A stretch of 64,000 bases of DNA from Cyathus striatus (lineage: Eukaryota > Basidiomycota > Agaricomycetes > Agaricales > Nidulariaceae). The notes beneath the pieces were generated by a model. It searched no databases. It saw nothing but the letters and a program-made list of their open reading frames with translations, and had not been told where the DNA came from. Positions 34,341 through 44,793 of this stretch are shown one piece after another. Both the position numbers and the translations under genes were made by a program. The stretch spans positions 2,108,001 to 2,172,000 of the forward strand of contig JAOVFP010000018.1 in NCBI GenBank assembly GCA_025738555.1, written 5' to 3'. The first letter of the stretch is position 1. Each line of letters opens with the position of its first letter.

Positions 34341-35523
34341 GGAAATAACACAAACTACTGTATGTATTATTGTAGGGTACTCCATACAATACAATTGTAG
34401 AACTTGCTTATTTTTCAAGTAAAAGTTAAGTTCCCTAGTGTAAAGTTAAGTTTCTCGGTTGTTTTTTTGAGCAAAAGTTAAGTTCTATTGAGTGGAGTCA
34501 AGTTTCTCACTTATAATTTTATTCGAGTGTCAGTCAAGTGGAGTTAAGTTCCTCACTTATGCTAAATTCAAGTGTTAGTTAAGTTACCATCAAGTTACCT
34601 TTGAGTGATAAATGCCACTCAACTCCACTTGAATTTGAGTCGAGTTCCATTCGAGTTCCACTTAAGTTCCAGTCAAGTGTCTAACTTAAGTTCCTCAAGT
34701 TCCATACCAAAAAACCCATACTTTATGATTGTACTCATTGTTGTTGCAATCCCTTAGCTTGTTGTTTCCCATGCCCACCCATGCCACTGTGGATGTGTAA
34801 AAATAGCGCCATCATATCATCCATCAAATCCCTGATCATTCCACTCGCTTCTGATGCATTGATGGTGATTGTGTTGCACTTCTTCCATCATCATGCTCAA
34901 CAGTGAGCACATATTTTGTGCATTCTTCTCTTGCTTTTTGAATTCTTCCTGTGATTTTTTTTTACAATGTGAAGTTAGTTATTTTGTATGTAATATAATA
35001 TCTTAGTTGTATAAACATCATGTACTGTGCTTATAAAAAATATTATATGAATAATAATAATTGCAGCTTTTCATACTATTTCATAAGTAATTTAGCTGTA
35101 CTGTCAAAGCATTTAATATACATTCATATTCACAAAAAAAAATTGAGAGGAATCACCTAAGAATTTGGCCAGAAATGAAAATAATGGGTGCTCACTGTTT
35201 ATGATGATGACAAGGCACATGAATGCAATCAAACACGCCGCAGAAACAATGCACAGCACTCATTGATTAATTTGATAGAGGTAGAGGCATCAGATCAAAT
35301 TAATGATTGACATTCAGGGGCATGGGAAACAATGAGTGCGGAAGCGCAATAGTGAGTGATCATTAATCTAGCAATCCATAGTAGTATTAGAATGTCTGTG
35401 ATATACCATACAATTTACATTTTTCAAGTTACAGGTAAGTTCCTAAGTTAAGTTCCAGTCAAGTTCCAGTTGAGTTCCATTTGAGTTACCAGTAACTCGA
35501 AAAGTTGACAGCCCGTTTTGGAG

Positions 35524-36367
35524 TCAAAAGCCTTTTCCAAAAATTCCTCCATTTGACATTTCTACATACTGAAAATGGAATTTTCTGGTCTCATCACTCC
35601 AGCACCTCTAATAAAACCATAAAAAGTGTGACAAATACATTAATATATTTTGGATAGTACTAATAACATTTGTGCCAAATTTCAAAGTCAGTCTTCAACT
35701 ACACAATCTATAGTAGTGCATTCAACTTGTGGTAGGGGGGATATGCCAGTGGAATATACCTGACATACAAACATAAACCTTCACTACAAAATTTAAACAG
35801 AGCAAGTATGCTGTAAAAATATTGTAAAAGTGTGCTTCAGAATCTAAAAAGTGAATATGGTAAGCTGCCATACTGAAAGATCTTCTTAAAAAGTGACTGT
35901 ACAACAGATATCAAGCAGCTGATGGGGAATAGATAGCCAAATAGATGATGTGATGGCATGGCGAGACATACAGCTGTTATAGCTTAGCCAAATCTGCATC
36001 ATTCTTCATATAAATTGAGATATGTAAAGGCAATACATACATGATTATTATTGTGGTTTCTTTTTTGCAGTGGACAGGCTTGTTCTGTTAAAAATTCCTT
36101 CTGACCAACTGCTCAGTGTGACCGAGTTCCTGATTACATACCATATGTAACTTCAAGCTGGGTCAAATTATCGCCGCTCCCCCCATCTTTCAACTCACAG
36201 TAAGTACTGTTTAGTACCAAAATAAATATATGGCATATATAGGATCTATATATTACAGTGAAGGTAATAGCTTATGAAATGTTAGAGAAATAACGGCAGC
36301 CTGAGGGGGCACCAGGAATGAAAAAAAAAAGAACTAGGATTGAACTTTTTTGAACTGGCCTGCTAGC
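35524..36367. other. Intergenic, nothing recognised
   Basis: AT-rich sequence between two elements. No gene, terminal repeat or satellite was recognised. Confidence 0.4.
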
Positions 36368-37747
36368 TGACCCCCAGTGAGAAGTCCATCTAGGGAAATC
36401 ACATCTGGTCTAGTGTGATCAAGGGCATAGATGTCACTAGATAGGCATATAAAAATGAGAATACCTAGATTTTTTATCTAGTGATATATATCCACATCTA
36501 GGCTGATATTGAGCTCAGAAAATTTAAGATTTGCCCTGATACATTTTCTAGGCAGATATAGGGATATCTGGCAAGATTTTAGCTTCATTATAGCCATATC
36601 CCCAAATTTTGAGGCTACTTATATGCCATTCTGAGAGTGATATATAAAAATCAATATATTGGTCTATCTAGTGAACATTGAACATTACACAGGATCAAAA
36701 TAAATATAAGATTGGTAAACTAATGCAAAACTCAACTGGACTCTAATGCACTATGTCTGTCAGCAGCAGCTGGACAATTCAATGCAAGAAGTCATACCTT
36801 TAGTACATATACACCCCTAACCCAACTCTAATCCCCCCCATCCATCTAAACAACACAAAAACAGACCACTGTTACAGGGTTAGGTGCAAACCAGAGTGCA
36901 AATACACTGAGAATGTCAAATGAGTGGTGGTAATGAAGAAGGGAATGTCGATCCAGGGGCGATGTGGTACCAGAGATTGAAGCATCATTGCTTGGTTGCC
37001 TGTGTGAGGGGTTGCATCAATATCAAGACTTCTGCACACATGCAGTGCGTGAATGATGTACCAGTAACACGTGCATGTTGCATAAGCTGTTGACATTACA
37101 GGTCAACAATTTAGCAATATCATGGTAAGCAGTGAATACATACACACAGTCCAGCCATGGGCATCGAGCTGAAGACCAGAACTGAGAGGGAAGTGAAGTT
37201 GTGATGAGCATATGAAGGGAGTTCTGAAATTGGTGAAATCTGAAGCCTTGAATGTGTGGACATGGTGGGAGGGAACAAAATGTGAATTGTTGTAAGTCCC
37301 AGTTATATGGAAAAGAAAATGATATACTTACACAATGAACACGTCCACACTATGGTGCAGGGCACTTAGTCACCTCCACTTTTGTATAACCAAAATTAAG
37401 CCATGGGAAATCATTTTTTCCTTATTCCTCTGGCCAAAATGATTCTTTTGGCAAGAGGAACAAAATGCCCAGACAAAATTTCAAAATTCCCAAAACTGAC
37501 AGAGTTATGATTTTTGTCTGACCCAAATTCTGCCACCTTAATATAATCATTACCATATGTGGTAATATACTACTTAATTTGGTAATATTAGTCATCAAGC
37601 ATAGCTGCAAGTGACTGCAATTGTCTTGGGAATTCAATGGTGAGAGGCAAATGAAAGGTATAAGTAATGTCTAATGTCAGTATAAAAACTATTCCATCTT
37701 TACTTGTGCTTATTTAGCCTCCATATTAGCTCAACAGAGATCTATTC

Positions 37748-38211
37748 CATCTAGCTACAATATGGTCTTTATTTCATGTACATACATTGTGTTTTGCTGT
37801 TTTACGAAGCCGTTATCTATTGTTTGCACTTGTTGTGCAATACATTTGGATGCCACTGTATCTGATCACAATTTTTGCATCTTCTTACCAAAATTCCATT
37901 GTGGATTTGGTCATTAAAGTGACACTGATATCCCACTAATATGCAACTGGAAGAAAATCTGATAAAAGCACTTGAAATCTAATTCAAGTGCTTTTATCAG
38001 ATTTTCTTCCAGTTGCATATTAGTGGGATATCAGTGTCACTTTAATGACCAAATCCACAATGGAATTTTGGTAAGAAGATGCAAAAATTGTGATCAGATA
38101 CAGTGGCATCCAAATGTATTGCACAACAAGTGCAAACAATAGATAACGGCTTCGTAAAACAGCAAAACACAATGTATGTACATGAAATAAAGACCATATT
38201 GTAGCTAGATG
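37748..38211. repeat. Perfect-length palindrome, arms 229 bp, 6-bp spacer
   Basis: Left arm 37748-37976 and right arm 37983-38211 are reverse complements of equal length, with the spacer ATCTAA between. I saw no mismatch. The arms contain the left end of the Tc1/mariner element (CAGTGGCATCCAAATGTATT) and its flank. Confidence 0.88.
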
Positions 38212-38375
38212 TATATATTATGTGTGGCATATATGTATTAGTTCATAGGAAAATAAATGGAAGCTAAATATCAAATGTATTGAGAAAACCACTGTGCAAT
38301 ACTTATGGACACCCCCTATACAGTAGACAGATTAGCATATATTTCCATACAGATTGAATAAAAACTTACAGCCTG

Positions 38376-39401
38376 CTAGTACTTTGTATTACCACCCTGG
38401 GCCTTCAATAATGCCTCAATATGACAAGGCATACTGTCATACAAATCTTGCAATCACTCCATGGGAAAATTATACCATTCTTCCTGAAGAGCCTCCCAGA
38501 ACTCCTCTCAGTTGTGAGGGAGAGGGTCATGAGCATGAATAAGATGATCTATCTGGTCCCATATATGTTCTATGATGTTCATATCAGGGCTAGAAGGTGG
38601 CCAAGGAAGGTGTTGAATGTGCCTCTCGGCAAACCACTCTTCTGCCATGTGGGAACAGTGCTTTGGATCATTATCTTGCTGGAAAATATAGCTGCCAGTT
38701 TTTGTAAATGATATTTTTAGATCCTTGGTGGTCTTGGTAAGTGATGTATTCAAGATCCTGATATATTTGGCACCATCCATGATGCCATCAATATGATGAA
38801 GTTCTCCCATGCCCTTAAAAGTCACCACTCCCCATACCATGATGTTCCCACCCCCATGTTTGATGTTTTTTTTAGTAAATTGTGGATCTAGAGCCTGTCC
38901 AGGCCTAAACCATGCATACTGCCAGCCATTGGACTTAAACAGCATGAATTTGGACTCATCTGAAAATCCCACACAATCTCAGTCCTCCTGAGTCCATGCT
39001 GCATGCTCCTTGGCCCAGAGGTGCTGCTTCCCCCGATTGGTTGCAGAAACGTAGGGTCTAGACTTACAAACATGGCATACAAGTCCGAGGTCCTGGAGGG
39101 TGCATGCCATGGTTTGGCGAGACACATTAGGAAAGTCATGTTTTATCAGTTCTGTAGCATTAGATGCCTTTGTTTCAGCAAGTTTCCAGCCTGCCAATCA
39201 AATGTCTCTCTCTCCAAGCTTTCAGGAGCGACCAGGCTTAGGTCCATGATAGTAAACATCACCTGAAGCATTGTACCGCTTCATTATATGAAACACTGTT
39301 GTCCTATGTACCCCAAGCTGACTAGCAACATCTTGATCACACTGTCCCAAATCCTTTAATTGGACAACTCGAGCGACTTTTCTGGGAGATGTGTAGACCA
39401 T
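38376..39401 (-). pseudogene. Tc1/mariner transposase with five in-frame TGA
   Basis: One frame of 342 codons from ATG 39401 (MVYTSPRKVARVVQLKDLG) to TAG 38376. It has the helix-turn-helix (DQDVASQLGVHRTTVFHIMK), a basic GRS-KLGERDI linker and the DDE catalytic domain: D in FSDESKF, D in FQQDNDPKH, E in SSPDMNIIEHIW, with WGVVTFKGMG between. The spacing fits DD34E. TGA stops at 39222, 39198, 38979, 38508 and one more near 38455 stand where relatives have Arg (CGA) or Trp (TGG) codons. All five need only one transition each. There are no frameshifts. It is inactive, but dead by point mutation only. Confidence 0.88.
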
Positions 39402-39689
39402 AGCTAGTAGAAGACAATGTAGAAAGTTTGCAGTACTTTCTGCACACCCACCTATACACATGTACTCCATGTGTAGTACACATTTCCATGTGAAGTCCAC
39501 ATGGAATCCACATATCTGGAAAAAAGTACACATTTTCCATGTGTAATTCACATGGAACCATGTGGAGTACACATGGATTCCACCTTTCTTATAACTTGAT
39601 GAAAATAACAGTTGAAAGGTGTACTTAAGATGTACTTCATGTGTACTTTTCTAAGTGGATTCTATGTGGACTACACATGGAGTGCTTGT

Positions 39690-39960
39690 TGTTGTCCTGC
39701 CATACCCACCCTTCATGCTTGTTGTTTCCCACCTTTCCCACTCTACATGCACATGATTCCCCCCTGTTCCCACCCTCCATGCATGTCATTCCTTGCTATT
39801 CCCACTCTCCATGTGTGTTGTTCCTCCCTGTTTCTGCCCTCCAAATGTATTGTTCCTCCCTGTTCCTGCCCTCCATGCATATTGTTTCTTGCTATTCCCA
39901 CCCTTCATATATGTCATTCCCCTCTGTTCCCACCCTCCATGTATATCATTTCCTGCCATT
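39690..39960. repeat. CCCTCCATGCATRTYATTCC minisatellite
   Basis: About ten degenerate copies of a unit of 25-30 bp: CCCACCCTCCATGCATGTCA, then TTCCTTGCTATT. The Cys/Pro/His-rich frames through it are by-products. Confidence 0.7.
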
Positions 39961-40009
39961 CTTGAAGTTATTGCAGTTGTCACACTTGTCCCTCATGTTA
40001 CAGTCATCC

Positions 40010-41130
40010 CACTATGTCACACTTGATGCACAGTGTCATGCTTGATGCATGGTGTCACACTTGATGCATGGTGTCACACTTGATGCACAGTGTCACAGGT
40101 GATGCACAGTGTCACACTTGATGCATGGTGTCACGCTTGATGCACAGTGTCACACCTGATGCACAGTGTCACGCCTGACGCACAGTGTCATGCCTGACGC
40201 ACCGTGTCATGCTTGATGCACCATGTCACGCTTGATGCACCATGTCACACCTGATGCACTGTGTCACACCTGATGCACTGTGTCACACCTGACGCACTGT
40301 GTCACACCTGACGCACTGTGTCACACCTGACGCACTGTGTCACACCTGACGCACTGTGTCACACCTGACGCACTGTGTCACACCTGACGCACTGTGTCAC
40401 ACCTGACGCACTGTGTCACACCTGACGCACTGTGTCACACCTGACGCACTGTGTCACACCTGACGCACTGTGTCACACCTGACGCACTGTGTCACACCTG
40501 ACGCACTGTGTCACACCTGACGCACTGTGTCACACCTGACGCACTGTGTCACACCTGACGCACTGTGTCACACCTGACGCACTGTGTCACACCTGACGCA
40601 CTGTGTCACACCTGACGCACTGTGTCACACCTGACGCACTGTGTCACACCTGACGCACTGTGTCACACCTGACGCACTGTGTCACACCTGACGCACTGTG
40701 TCACACCTGACGCACTGTGTCACACCTGACGCACTGTGTCACACTTGACACATCATGTTACACTCAATACATACTTGTCACACTCAACACATGGTGTCAC
40801 ACTTAACACACTCAACATATGGTGTCACACTTGTCACACACTTGTCACACTTGACCCATGGTGTCACACACTTGACATATAGTGTCACACTCAATACATA
40901 GTGTCAATACAGTGTTACACTCAATGCACACTTGTCACACTTAACACATACTTGTCACACTCAATACACATTTGTCACATGTAATGCACAGTGTCACATA
41001 TGTCCTGTCATGTCACAGTCATCCCACCATGTTGCAGTTGTCACAGTTGTCACACTTATTGTAGCTATCACATTTGTCCCCTGTCACAGTGTGTGACAAC
41101 TGTGACATGGTGAGACAAGTGTGACAATGT
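40010..41130. repeat. 19-bp satellite array
   Basis: Unit TGTCACACCTGACGCACTG. From about 40258 to 40740 roughly 25 units are nearly identical head to tail; the flanks (40010-40257 and 40741-41130) are decayed versions with CTTGATGCAYRG or CTCAATACA. The homogeneous centre with decayed edges is the usual result of recent unequal exchange. Confidence 0.92.
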
Positions 41131-41138
41131 GATGACTG

Positions 41139-42018
41139 TGATGCGCCGAATTTGTGATTTGTATTTAAATAGTACTAATATATTATGTAATACTCAAATA
41201 ATCATCGCAAACCACAGGCTTTAAGTTCAAGGGAGAGAAAACACAGATAATGTATAAACTAGTATAAAGGTAGGAAACTATAGATTAAATATTCTTTCTA
41301 ATACGAAATTACTCGGTTCAAGTACTGTTTAGATTCGTTTCTATTCCAATTTATTACACTCCTAGAGTGGAAGAAGCCTAGGATTTCTCCTGGGATTGCT
41401 TGCTTTTCCTCCTTATTCCTGTCCTCCTTATATATCTTCTACAAATAAAACTGTACAGTACCTATATATGGAAAGGAACTACTCTAGACTATTCTATATG
41501 ACGACATAATGTTGTTTCCAACATATTGACCATGCAGGAGCAACAATACATGTGGAATTCCATGTGGTAGATCAAACAGCGGGATAATTTCGGAGTACAA
41601 GTACGAAGTCACATGACGTGTTCGGGCTATGCGTAACCGCAGTAACCGGTTCGGAGATAACGGTTCTAACGCCTCGCGTTTGATCACGTGACAAGAACGC
41701 GTGTAACGCGTTCCCTTAGGTTTAATCAAGTACTGGGTGCCTGTACATAGTCTTTTGGACTCTAGTAATTAGATAGTACACATCTTGTATTCTTCCTTTA
41801 GTATATATCAAATAGATATTTCTGCTGGCAGTGCAAGACTCAACCCCAGCTCTCAGATGTCCCATTCCCTTAGTAATGTATTCAAAATAGAACACTTTGA
41901 TTGGCAACTCGGGACTCGCCCCAACCCTTGTACTCATGATGTGCATTACTAATACTGAGTTCTAATATTATGTGACGGGTAAAGAGATTTAACCATTAAA
42001 TAGTTTTAAGGCGTATCA
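41139..42018. mobile_element. Solo LTR, copy 2 (880 bp)
   Basis: Same sequence as 4326-5205 with few differences, same length, same TGATGCGCC...GTATCA ends, flanked by ACTG on both sides (41135-41138, 42019-42022). It lies within the 8-bp-TSD element, next to the satellite. Confidence 0.88.
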
Positions 42019-42794
42019 ACTGTAGGAAAAGTGTCATAACTACAAGTGTGACATTGTGACAATCCTTTGTGTCATTATGCTAAAACATTCATTTTTGTTG
42101 TGGTAGTGGTGAGTAAGTGTATTATAAGTAACTACAATGTGTAGTGTACAAGTGTAACAGTTCATGTGTATTCCTTGTGAACTTCACTTTGCAATTCCAT
42201 GTGGAATTTTGATATTTCACCCCTACATGTGCACTACATGTGTACTTCATGTGTACAAAATTCACAAATTTGAATGGAAATTTGCTGATTTGAATACATT
42301 TGAGGTGGAGTGTAGTACATATGAAGTACATGTGAAGTACACATGAACAGGTGGAATTCATGTGTATTCCACGTGTAACAGGGGGCGAGTGTAAAGTCCT
42401 CAAAGTTTGGGGGTGAATGCTACAATACTCATGGAATAAATGTCCTTTTATTTCAGAAGATCCCTCTGCTCAAAAGTAATGCACAGTAAATTTTGAAGTA
42501 AAACATGAATAATGTATTAAGGAGACATTAATTACACTACTATGCAACAGGAATGAATAACTAACATCCTACACTACACAATGTACATGGTTTGAAGCAA
42601 GGATATTGTGTTGCAGTGAAACATGTCATGCATTAATGAATCATGTGATGTGTGTGCAATACTTTTGGACACCACTGTAAGCCCACAGTTGGCAATGTAA
42701 GTATCTATTTCATCACTTAGACCTACTTTCATCCAGGCTTTTTGGACTCTCAAGCTTGCAAAACAACTATCTTTTGAGTTTTAGGCATTCCAGG

Positions 42795-43287
42795 TAGTGT
42801 TGTTAAATGGCTGACTATGGCTCGGCTCAGCTCAGCTAGGACCAGCTAACCCTGAAATTCAGCTTGGCTCGGCTCAGCTAAGTGGCTAAGCCGCAGCTAC
42901 ATCTACATATTAGGATGTTTGCAAAATAAAAGCTTATAGTGGTTGAAAATAGCTGTATACCTATGAAATATATATTTTATTTATCTACATGTTGAGTGCA
43001 GTTGTATTGATATTAAAATTATAGCAATAGAACCAACCAGAGATTGTCATTCATATTTTCAAGGATAAAAACAGGACATACGGAGTGGAGGTAAATGAAT
43101 TACACAATGTCATTCTGCAATTCCTGGCCGGCCGGGATTACCTCCAATAAGGGAAACCCCCTGGCTAACCCCATAGCTGGGAAATTAGCTGCTCAAGCTG
43201 TTAGCCATTGTCATGGCTATGGCTAGCTAAAAATCAGCTCAGTTATGGTGGGCTACACAGCTCTTAGCTGAGCCATGAACAACACTA
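42795..43287. mobile_element. hAT-type MITE, 493 bp
   Basis: Perfect 8-bp duplication ATTCCAGG (42787-42794, 43288-43295). Ends are inverted repeats starting TAGTGTTGTT and followed by (A)ATGGCT. The interior is rich in GCTCAGCT/AGCTGAGC words, so the transcript or strand could fold strongly. No coding sequence. 8-bp duplication plus TAGTGTTG-like ends are typical of hAT. Confidence 0.85.
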
Positions 43288-43611
43288 ATTCCAGGCATAG
43301 TTTTAGAAGTTTAGTAACTGTTGGCACATATCTCAAATCATAATTTACTTCCTACTTTTCAACCACCGATTCCGCCACTGTGCAAAAGTGGAGCTGACTA
43401 AGCACCCTGCACCATAGAATCCACTTGATGAGCATAGATTTTCCTACCAGGAGCTTGGTGGGTGTCTTGCATTTTTACGTGTCTCTAAAGTTACCAAGAT
43501 CTTGTTTCGAAGCTTGGCTAGATATCTCTTGACGATGCTAGATGGAAACTGTAGCCTATAATTTGCTAGATGTCAGTTGATTACACTAGATTGATTTCTC
43601 ACTAGGGCTGA

Positions 43612-44384
43612 CCCCCCCCCCCCTCTACCCATTACATAATGCATTCTAAAAACGGAAAATACAGAGATTTCCGGATTATCTAATCATATATCTTTGATTC
43701 CATTCTTGTCAACTAAGTACTTATCTCCCATACCATTCCTGATGGTTTACAAATATTAATATGATGTATAGATGCTATATATTAGCAAAATATGTAAAAT
43801 TGAAGAAATCAATGTAGCCGAGTTACCGTTGTTGGCACAATTATTTATCTTTTATACATCAGACAGCAATTCATTCAGCTCTTCCTCAGGCTCTTGATGC
43901 ACAAAAAATGACTTTTTATCTATATAAGACCCATTTTCCTATATTTAAACATTATGATATAATTGGGTTCCTGGTGTGGGCAGTGCAAGTGAGGTAGAGC
44001 CTCTCAGCCTAGTAGAGCAAGGTAAAGAGAATGGCCGTGAAGCACATGCAATCATATTCGTTGCAAAGAGGGACACAACAGCGTAATAATTAAAGATGAT
44101 GATTATATTGATACTTACAGTAAATCCACTCTCAGGCAACTTGGTTGTTATTATTCACTTTGAAGCTGCTTTCAAGTTCTGTCTAACTAAACTATGCACC
44201 CTACACATACACTGTGCACTAGAAAGTTCATGAAAACCTAATAAAATTTACTTACAAGGGTGTGAAATGCGAATTATCAACCAAAAGTGGACTTGGTAAA
44301 ATGACGTCCAACTTTTTTTTTGGACCTCTGACCTACCCCCCCTTACCCCCGGTGCACCCTTGCGGCAGCCCTAGCACTAGTAAC
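43612..44384. other. Intergenic, nothing recognised
   Basis: C-run at 43611-43623 and AT-rich sequence. No gene recognised. Confidence 0.35.
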
Positions 44385-44510
44385 CTCCTGCCTTCCCTTC
44401 CCAGCGCCAATTACACTATTACCTGGGACCGCAGATACAATTAGAAATAGACTCTAAGCGTCTCCCTGAAGCAGACACGTTCCACTTCCATCCTGACTTT
44501 CGGACAACCT
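44385..44510 (+). pseudogene. HMG-box family remnant upstream of F-box C
   Basis: Short remnants of the family's C-terminal coding region (AACCTCCTGCCTTCCCTTCC, CTCCCTGAAGCAGACACG). It shows that the HMG then F-box order also held here. Confidence 0.45.
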
Positions 44511-44793
44511 CTCGTCGACTCCTTTCTCTCACCAAGGCATGTATCCAGCTAACTAAAATTAGATGCGCCCTAACTTGACCTTGCACGGCCGGGCATTGGT
44601 TGAGCTTCTGAAAATAGGGTGACATGTGGTAGCAATCTAATGACATCAACACATGTACAGCAGTATATATACAGCATTCATCCGATACACCTCTCACTCA
44701 TAATCATCTCATCGATTGCTTTCAAGTAAGTCTAGATATAATTCAGCTAACAAGATACTCGTTTCTTACGTTTTATTAAGCTCAGGCTCGCTC
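44511..44793 (+). promoter_or_regulatory. Upstream region of F-box gene C with 5'UTR intron
   Basis: Homologous to 7880-8179. GTAAGT donor at 44726 and CTCAG acceptor ending 44785 give a 60-nt leader intron that supports ATG 44794 as the start. Confidence 0.65.

Larger units (their letters stand above)
32759..35514. mobile_element. Non-autonomous Mutator-like element, 2,756 bp
   Basis: Bounded by a perfect 9-bp duplication GTTTTGGAG (32750-32758, 35515-35523). Ends are inverted repeats GGGCTGYYAACTTTTCGAGT (about 19 of 21 bp match). Inside are arrays of AAGTTCC-type motifs near both ends and a GGCGTGGGAAA-type array in the middle. No transposase frame was seen. The 9-bp duplication and the repeat-filled ends fit a MULE derivative, but its ends are unrelated to those of the giant element. 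Confidence 0.8.
39431..42401. mobile_element. 8-bp-TSD element with satellite core, 2,971 bp
   Basis: AAAGTTTG stands on both sides (39423-39430, 42402-42409). The ends are imperfect inverted repeats: CAGTACTTTCTGCACACCCA on the left and GAGGACTTTACACTCGCCCC on the complement of the right. Both ends are full of ACATGGA/TCCATGT words. The middle holds a C-rich minisatellite, a 19-bp satellite and a solo LTR. No transposase. An 8-bp duplication fits hAT- or MULE-like insertion. Confidence 0.65.
38101..42677 (-). mobile_element. Tc1/mariner element (about 1.6 kb before nesting)
   Basis: Ends are CAGTGGCATCCAAATGTATT on the left and, inverted on the right, CAGTGGTGTCCAAAAGTATT, each followed by GCACA and each next to TA (38099-38100, 42678-42679). 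The transposase pseudogene lies on the minus strand. A 2,971-bp element with its own 8-bp target duplication is inserted in the short stretch between the right end and the transposase start; without it the element is about 1.6 kb, the normal Tc1 size. Confidence 0.75.
36368..43611. mobile_element. Possible outer TIR element holding the nested cluster
   Basis: TGACCCCCAGTGAGAAGTCC at 36368 pairs with TCAGCCCTAGTGAGAAATCA read from 43611 on the complement, followed by ATCTAG on both. A second paired block, CTATGGTGCAGGG with CTTAGTCA and CTCCACTTTTG, is at 37346-37385 and, inverted, 43385-43420. The arms are unequal in length, so one holds an insertion or deletion. CTGA flanks both sides, but the boundary is uncertain. 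No transposase of its own was found. Confidence 0.4.

Noticed and set aside
33585..34418. Ala/Ser/Pro-rich minus-strand frames
   Set aside because: They run through the GGCGTGGGAAA-type minisatellite and have no homologous block elsewhere in the window.
38290..38330. Additional Tc1-like end (GTGCAATACTTATGGACACC)
   Set aside because: It may mark a further small derivative, but it lacks a partner with a clear TA duplication, so no separate element is called.
39612..40045. Cys/Pro/His-rich plus-strand frames up to 134 codons
   Set aside because: They translate the CCCTCCATGCAT minisatellite; three overlapping frames are open.
40258..40740. Regular 19-bp repeats that look like a CRISPR array
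   Set aside because: Repeats follow each other with no unique spacers, and the genome is eukaryotic with many spliceosomal introns. It is a satellite.
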